From the NCBI GenBank assembly GCA_002449595.1, contig DJXE01000185.1, positions 1 to 9,076 of the forward strand: a stretch of DNA of 9,076 nt, in the 5' to 3' direction. This DNA is from Lachnospiraceae bacterium UBA7012 (GTDB lineage: Bacteria; Bacillota; Clostridia; Lachnospirales; Lachnospiraceae). The translations under genes and the position numbers were made by a program. Positions 6,676 through 9,076 of the stretch are shown here, piece by piece. Position 1 is the first letter of the stretch. Every line of letters starts with the position of its first letter. The notes beneath the pieces are model-generated. The model saw only the letters and a program-made list of their open reading frames with translations. It did not search any database and was not told where the DNA came from.

Positions 6676-8544
6676 ATGAAGAAACCATTTAACTACCAGA
6701 AGTTTACAAGGAGAACGGCGCTGATCGTCTACGACGTGATCACGGTGATCGCGGCCAGCTTCCTGTCGCTTCTGGTGAGATATGAATTTAATATCGACAC
6801 GATCCCGGACATGTTCCTGCAGCCGGTCATGCGCGCGATCCCGGTGAATATCGTGATCACGGTCCTGATCTTCCATTTCTTCCGGCTGTACAGTTCGCTG
6901 TGGGCGTTCGCGGGAGAGACGGAGCTGCAGAATCTTGTGCTTGCGTGCGTGCTCTCGGGCGTCGCCGCCATCCCTGTCCTGCAGGTGTTCCGCTTCAGCG
7001 GAAGCCAGGCGGTGCCGAAGAGCTATTATTTCCTGTATGTCTTTTTCCTGATCTCGTTTGTCTTTGCGAGCCGGTTCTCCTACCGGTTCCTGCGGAGCCT
7101 CAAGCACAGGAATGAAAACCGGACAAACAGCACGCAGGTCATGATCGTCGGCGCCGGCGAGGCGGGCAACATCATCATCAAGGAGATCCTCGGCAGCCAC
7201 TATTCCACGATGGTCATCCGTTGCATCATCGACGATGACAAGGAGAAGTGGGGCCATTATATCCAGGGCATCAAGGTCGTCGGCGGCAGGGACAAGATCC
7301 CGGAGTACGCGGACAGCCTGCACATCGACGAGATCATTCTGGCGATTCCTTCCGCGTCGACGAAGGTCCGCAGAGAGATCCTTGAGATCTGCAACACGAC
7401 GGGCTGCAAGATGCGGACCCTGCCCGGCATGTACCAGCTCATCAACGGCGACGTCAGCGTCTCGAGACTGCGCGACGTCGAGGTCGAGGACCTGCTCGGC
7501 CGCGAGCCGGTGCAGATCGATATCGACTCCATCATCGGCTACGTGCAGGACAAGGTCGTCCTCGTCACGGGCGGCGGCGGTTCCATCGGAAGCGAGCTTT
7601 GCCGCCAGATCGCGGGGCACAAGCCGGCGCAGCTGATCATCGTCGATATCTACGAGAACAACGCCTACGACATCCAGCAGGAGCTGAAGGCAGCGCACCC
7701 GGACCTGAACCTGGTCGTTCTCATCGCCTCGGTCCGCAACACGAGCCGCATCTCCTGGATCTTTGAGACCTACCATCCGGACATCGTCTACCACGCCGCG
7801 GCGCACAAGCACGTGCCGCTGATGGAAGACAGCCCTTGCGAAGCTGTGAAAAACAACGTGTTCGGCACCTGGAAGACCGCAATGGCGGCCGCTCAGAACG
7901 GCACGGAGCGCTTCGTCCTGATCTCCACAGACAAGGCCGTCAACCCGACCAGCATCATGGGTGCGACCAAGCGCATCTGCGAGATGATCATCCAGACGTT
8001 TAACAACCACTACGACACCAACTTCGTGGCGGTCCGCTTCGGCAACGTCCTCGGCAGCAACGGCTCCGTCATTCCGCTGTTCCGCAAGCAGATCGCGGCC
8101 GGCGGCCCTGTGACGGTCACCGACCCGAACATCATCCGCTACTTCATGACGATCCCCGAGGCAGTCTCCCTCGTCCTGCAGGCAGGCGCCTACGCAAAGG
8201 GCGGCGAGATCTTCGTCCTCGACATGGGCGAGCCGGTCCGCATCCTGGACCTCGCGGAGAACCTCATCCGCCTCTCCGGCTACCGCGTCGGCGAGGACAT
8301 CGAGATCCGCTTCACCGGCCTCCGCCCCGGCGAAAAACTTTACGAAGAAATGCTCATGTCAGAAGAGGGCCTGAAGGACACGGCGAACCGCCAGATCCAC
8401 ATCGGCCGCCCGCTCGAGTACGACGAAGTGCAGTTCTTCGCGCAGCTCGACCGCCTCAAGATCGCCGCGACGATGGAGGATCAGGAGGATATAAGAAAGC
8501 TGGTCCGCGATTTGGTCCCTACATATACTGGTGGACTTCAATAG
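6676..8544 (+). CDS. pglF: membrane-bound UDP-GlcNAc 4,6-dehydratase, PglF/WbpM/CapD type
   Basis: This 622-residue protein is of normal length for the large inverting/retaining dehydratases that turn UDP-GlcNAc into its 4-keto-6-deoxy form. Four N-terminal membrane segments (about 13-35, 55-70, 85-104, 117-135) anchor it. A first Rossmann-like domain follows with VGAGEAGNIII (158-168). The catalytic SDR domain starts at about 290 with VTGGGGSIGSE (297-307); Asp324 at the end of the next strand is typical for nucleotide binding. Further blocks are YHAAAHKHVPLMED (372-385), STDKAVNPTSIMGATKR (417-433) and FGNVLGSNGSVIPLF (455-469). The usual SDR tyrosine is replaced by Met428, with Lys432 four residues on, and Thr418-Asp419-Lys420 is intact, as in PglF and WbpM. 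It starts 12 bases after the ligase-like gene without a clear Shine-Dalgarno. The dehydratase class is firm. The product (bacillosamine precursor rather than another sugar such as FucNAc or QuiNAc) depends on neighbours. Confidence 0.92.
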   Translation: MKKPFNYQKFTRRTALIVYDVITVIAASFLSLLVRYEFNIDTIPDMFLQPVMRAIPVNIVITVLIFHFFRLYSSLWAFAGETELQNLVLACVLSGVAAIPVLQVFRFSGSQAVPKSYYFLYVFFLISFVFASRFSYRFLRSLKHRNENRTNSTQVMIVGAGEAGNIIIKEILGSHYSTMVIRCIIDDDKEKWGHYIQGIKVVGGRDKIPEYADSLHIDEIILAIPSASTKVRREILEICNTTGCKMRTLPGMYQLINGDVSVSRLRDVEVEDLLGREPVQIDIDSIIGYVQDKVVLVTGGGGSIGSELCRQIAGHKPAQLIIVDIYENNAYDIQQELKAAHPDLNLVVLIASVRNTSRISWIFETYHPDIVYHAAAHKHVPLMEDSPCEAVKNNVFGTWKTAMAAAQNGTERFVLISTDKAVNPTSIMGATKRICEMIIQTFNNHYDTNFVAVRFGNVLGSNGSVIPLFRKQIAAGGPVTVTDPNIIRYFMTIPEAVSLVLQAGAYAKGGEIFVLDMGEPVRILDLAENLIRLSGYRVGEDIEIRFTGLRPGEKLYEEMLMSEEGLKDTANRQIHIGRPLEYDEVQFFAQLDRLKIAATMEDQEDIRKLVRDLVPTYTGGLQ

Positions 8545-8567
8545 CAAAGTCGTCGTGGCTGCTGGAA

Positions 8568-8607
8568 TTACGGACCAGATGAGTGCTAAGGATACTTAGG
8601 ACCGTAA
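8568..8607 (+). promoter_or_regulatory. nested stem-loop, first of two
   Basis: TTACGG (8568-8573) is complementary to CCGTAA (8602-8607). Nested inside, CTAAG (8586-8590) pairs with CTTAG (8595-8599) across a GATA loop. The two helices would be separated by an internal loop. The function is unknown. The arms can also pair with those of the second hairpin. Confidence 0.35.
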
Positions 8608-8632
8608 AACAGCCCAGAGCAAATAGAGAGAC

Positions 8633-8668
8633 TACGGCACAAATTAAAGAAGGCTCAAAAAAGCCGTA
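8633..8668 (+). promoter_or_regulatory. stem-loop, second of two
   Basis: TACGGC (8633-8638) is complementary to GCCGTA (8663-8668). A competing small hairpin, GGCT-CAAAAA-AGCC (8652-8665), shares the 3' arm. No T-run follows, so it does not look like an intrinsic terminator for the upstream gene. Confidence 0.3.
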
Positions 8669-8687
8669 ATCCAAAGAATAGAAGTAC

Positions 8688-8694
8688 GAAAGGA
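8688..8694 (+). promoter_or_regulatory. ribosome binding site for the last aminotransferase
   Basis: GAAAGGA ends 13 bases before the ATG at 8708, somewhat farther than usual. It is the only purine-rich candidate near this start. The protein's N-terminus (VWLSSPTMHGDEQKYV) begins where relatives begin, which supports 8708. Confidence 0.45.
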
Positions 8695-8707
8695 CCACCA
8701 ATTCACA

Positions 8708-9076
8708 ATGCAGAGATTCGAAAAGAAAGTCTGGCTCTCCTCCCCGACAATGCACGGAGACGAGCAGAAATACGTAAATGAGGCGATCGAGACAAACTGG
8801 GTCTCGACCGTCGGCGCGAACATCGACGAAGCCGAGAAGTGGATCGCGAATTACGTGGGCAGGAAATATGCCGTCGGCCTCTCCTGCGGCACGGCGGCGC
8901 TGCATCTCGCGATCAGGCTGTGCGCGGAGAAGATCTATGGCCAGCCGGCGCCCGGACATGGCGCACTTGAAGGGAAAAAGGTTTTCTGCAGCGACCTCAC
9001 ATTCGACGCCACCGTCAATCCTGTCGCGTACGAGAACGGCGAGGCGGTGTATATCGACACGGAATACGACACCTGG
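8708..9076 (+). CDS. DegT/DnrJ/EryC1/StrS aminotransferase, N-terminal part (3' end outside window), PglE-like
   Basis: The frame runs open from ATG 8708 to the window edge, giving 123 residues of a family that usually has about 380-400. The fragment shows the family's N-terminal blocks: WLSSPTMHGDEQKYVNEAI (9-27), TNWVSTVG (29-36), then VGLSCGTAALHLAI (56-69), which contributes to the cofactor phosphate pocket. DLTFDATVNPVAYENGEAVYID (96-117) follows. The PLP lysine lies beyond the window. Enzymes of this family transaminate 4-keto sugars. Directly after a PglF-type dehydratase, the natural reaction is UDP-4-keto-6-deoxy-GlcNAc to UDP-4-amino-4,6-dideoxy-GlcNAc, as for PglE. A segment of about 20 residues (73-92) between the phosphate-pocket helix and the next strand seems longer than usual. 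The family is firm; the PglE role is inferred from context. Confidence 0.88.
   Translation, partial: MQRFEKKVWLSSPTMHGDEQKYVNEAIETNWVSTVGANIDEAEKWIANYVGRKYAVGLSCGTAALHLAIRLCAEKIYGQPAPGHGALEGKKVFCSDLTFDATVNPVAYENGEAVYIDTEYDTW

Larger units (their letters stand above)
8545..8707 (+). other. AT-richer intergenic region with interleaved inverted repeats
   Basis: These 163 bases separate the dehydratase and the next aminotransferase. They hold no credible gene. G+C is about 44% (72 of 163 by hand count), clearly lower than the genes on either side. The region has two pairs of complementary arms built on TACGG/CCGTA, listed separately. I see no intrinsic terminator on the + strand (no T-run after a stem), no tRNA and no convincing promoter. 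Such a gap is unusual in a locus where the other genes overlap or lie 12-33 bases apart. Confidence 0.6.

Noticed and set aside
6735..6861. The palindrome CGTGATCACG occurring twice (6735-6744 and 6852-6861)
   Set aside because: Both copies lie within codons for Val-Ile-Thr-Val in membrane segments of the dehydratase. Similar coding in a GC-rich gene explains them.
5506..8010. An 834-codon open frame on the minus strand, with other long minus-strand frames throughout
   Set aside because: They lie antisense to genes with clear family motifs. Their translations are Arg/Asp/His-rich without domains, as expected from GC-rich third positions.
8652..8665. GGCT-CAAAAA-AGCC as intrinsic terminator of the dehydratase gene
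   Set aside because: The stem has only four pairs and no T-run follows on the + strand.
8519..8959. A 146-codon minus-strand frame covering the 8545-8707 spacer
   Set aside because: Half of it is antisense to the aminotransferase, with no motif and no convincing ribosome site. The spacer part is merely stop-free.
1..9076. CRISPR arrays, tRNA or rRNA genes, transposases, attachment sites
   Set aside because: I looked for regularly spaced repeats, RNA gene signatures and transposase motifs on both strands and saw none.

Overview
The window is one strand of a cell-surface glycan locus. Six genes, all on the + strand, cover almost everything; the first and last are cut by the window edges. The genes are GC-rich with strongly GC-biased third positions. 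The only AT-richer stretches are a 33-base gap near 2.43-2.46 kb and a 163-base gap near 8.55-8.7 kb (about 44% G+C by my count). The style of the proteins (a PglF-type dehydratase with a short N-terminus, an ArnC-like transferase ending in an NGFTAFS-type segment) suggests a relatively GC-rich member of the Clostridia/Lachnospiraceae. That is a low-confidence guess; no rRNA or housekeeping gene is present to fix it.

Layout: (1) 1-587, C-terminal half of an RffA/WecE sugar aminotransferase, which makes dTDP-4-amino-4,6-dideoxygalactose. (2) 584-2425, a polytopic membrane protein with an Asn-Asp-Asp loop after its first membrane segment, probably a GT-C-type transferase. (3) 2459-4066, a fusion of a GNAT N-acetyltransferase to an ArnC/GtrB-type polyprenyl-phosphate glycosyltransferase with two C-terminal membrane segments. 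(4) 4063-6663, a very large O-antigen ligase/polymerase-like (Wzy_C) membrane protein. (5) 6676-8544, a PglF/WbpM/CapD-type UDP-GlcNAc 4,6-dehydratase. (6) 8545-8707, an AT-richer intergenic region with four mutually complementary short arms. (7) 8708-9076, the N-terminal third of a DegT/DnrJ-type aminotransferase, probably PglE-like.

Genes 1/2 and 3/4 overlap by ATGA and are probably translationally coupled. Gene 5 follows gene 4 by 12 bases. A candidate extended -10 promoter precedes gene 3.

The genes fall into a sensible pathway. RffA makes a dTDP-linked 4-amino sugar, the GNAT half of gene 3 could acetylate it, its GT2 half could load it onto a polyprenyl phosphate, and the GT-C-like gene 2 could use that lipid-linked sugar outside the membrane. 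The ligase/polymerase would join or extend the glycan. PglF and the last gene start a second amino-sugar route, towards UDP-4-amino-4,6-dideoxy-GlcNAc (bacillosamine type). The GNAT-GT2 fusion, the resulting Gtr-like decoration hypothesis, the unusual ligase and the structured 8545-8707 spacer are the points most worth following up. Family assignments rest on motifs read by eye; no database search was possible.
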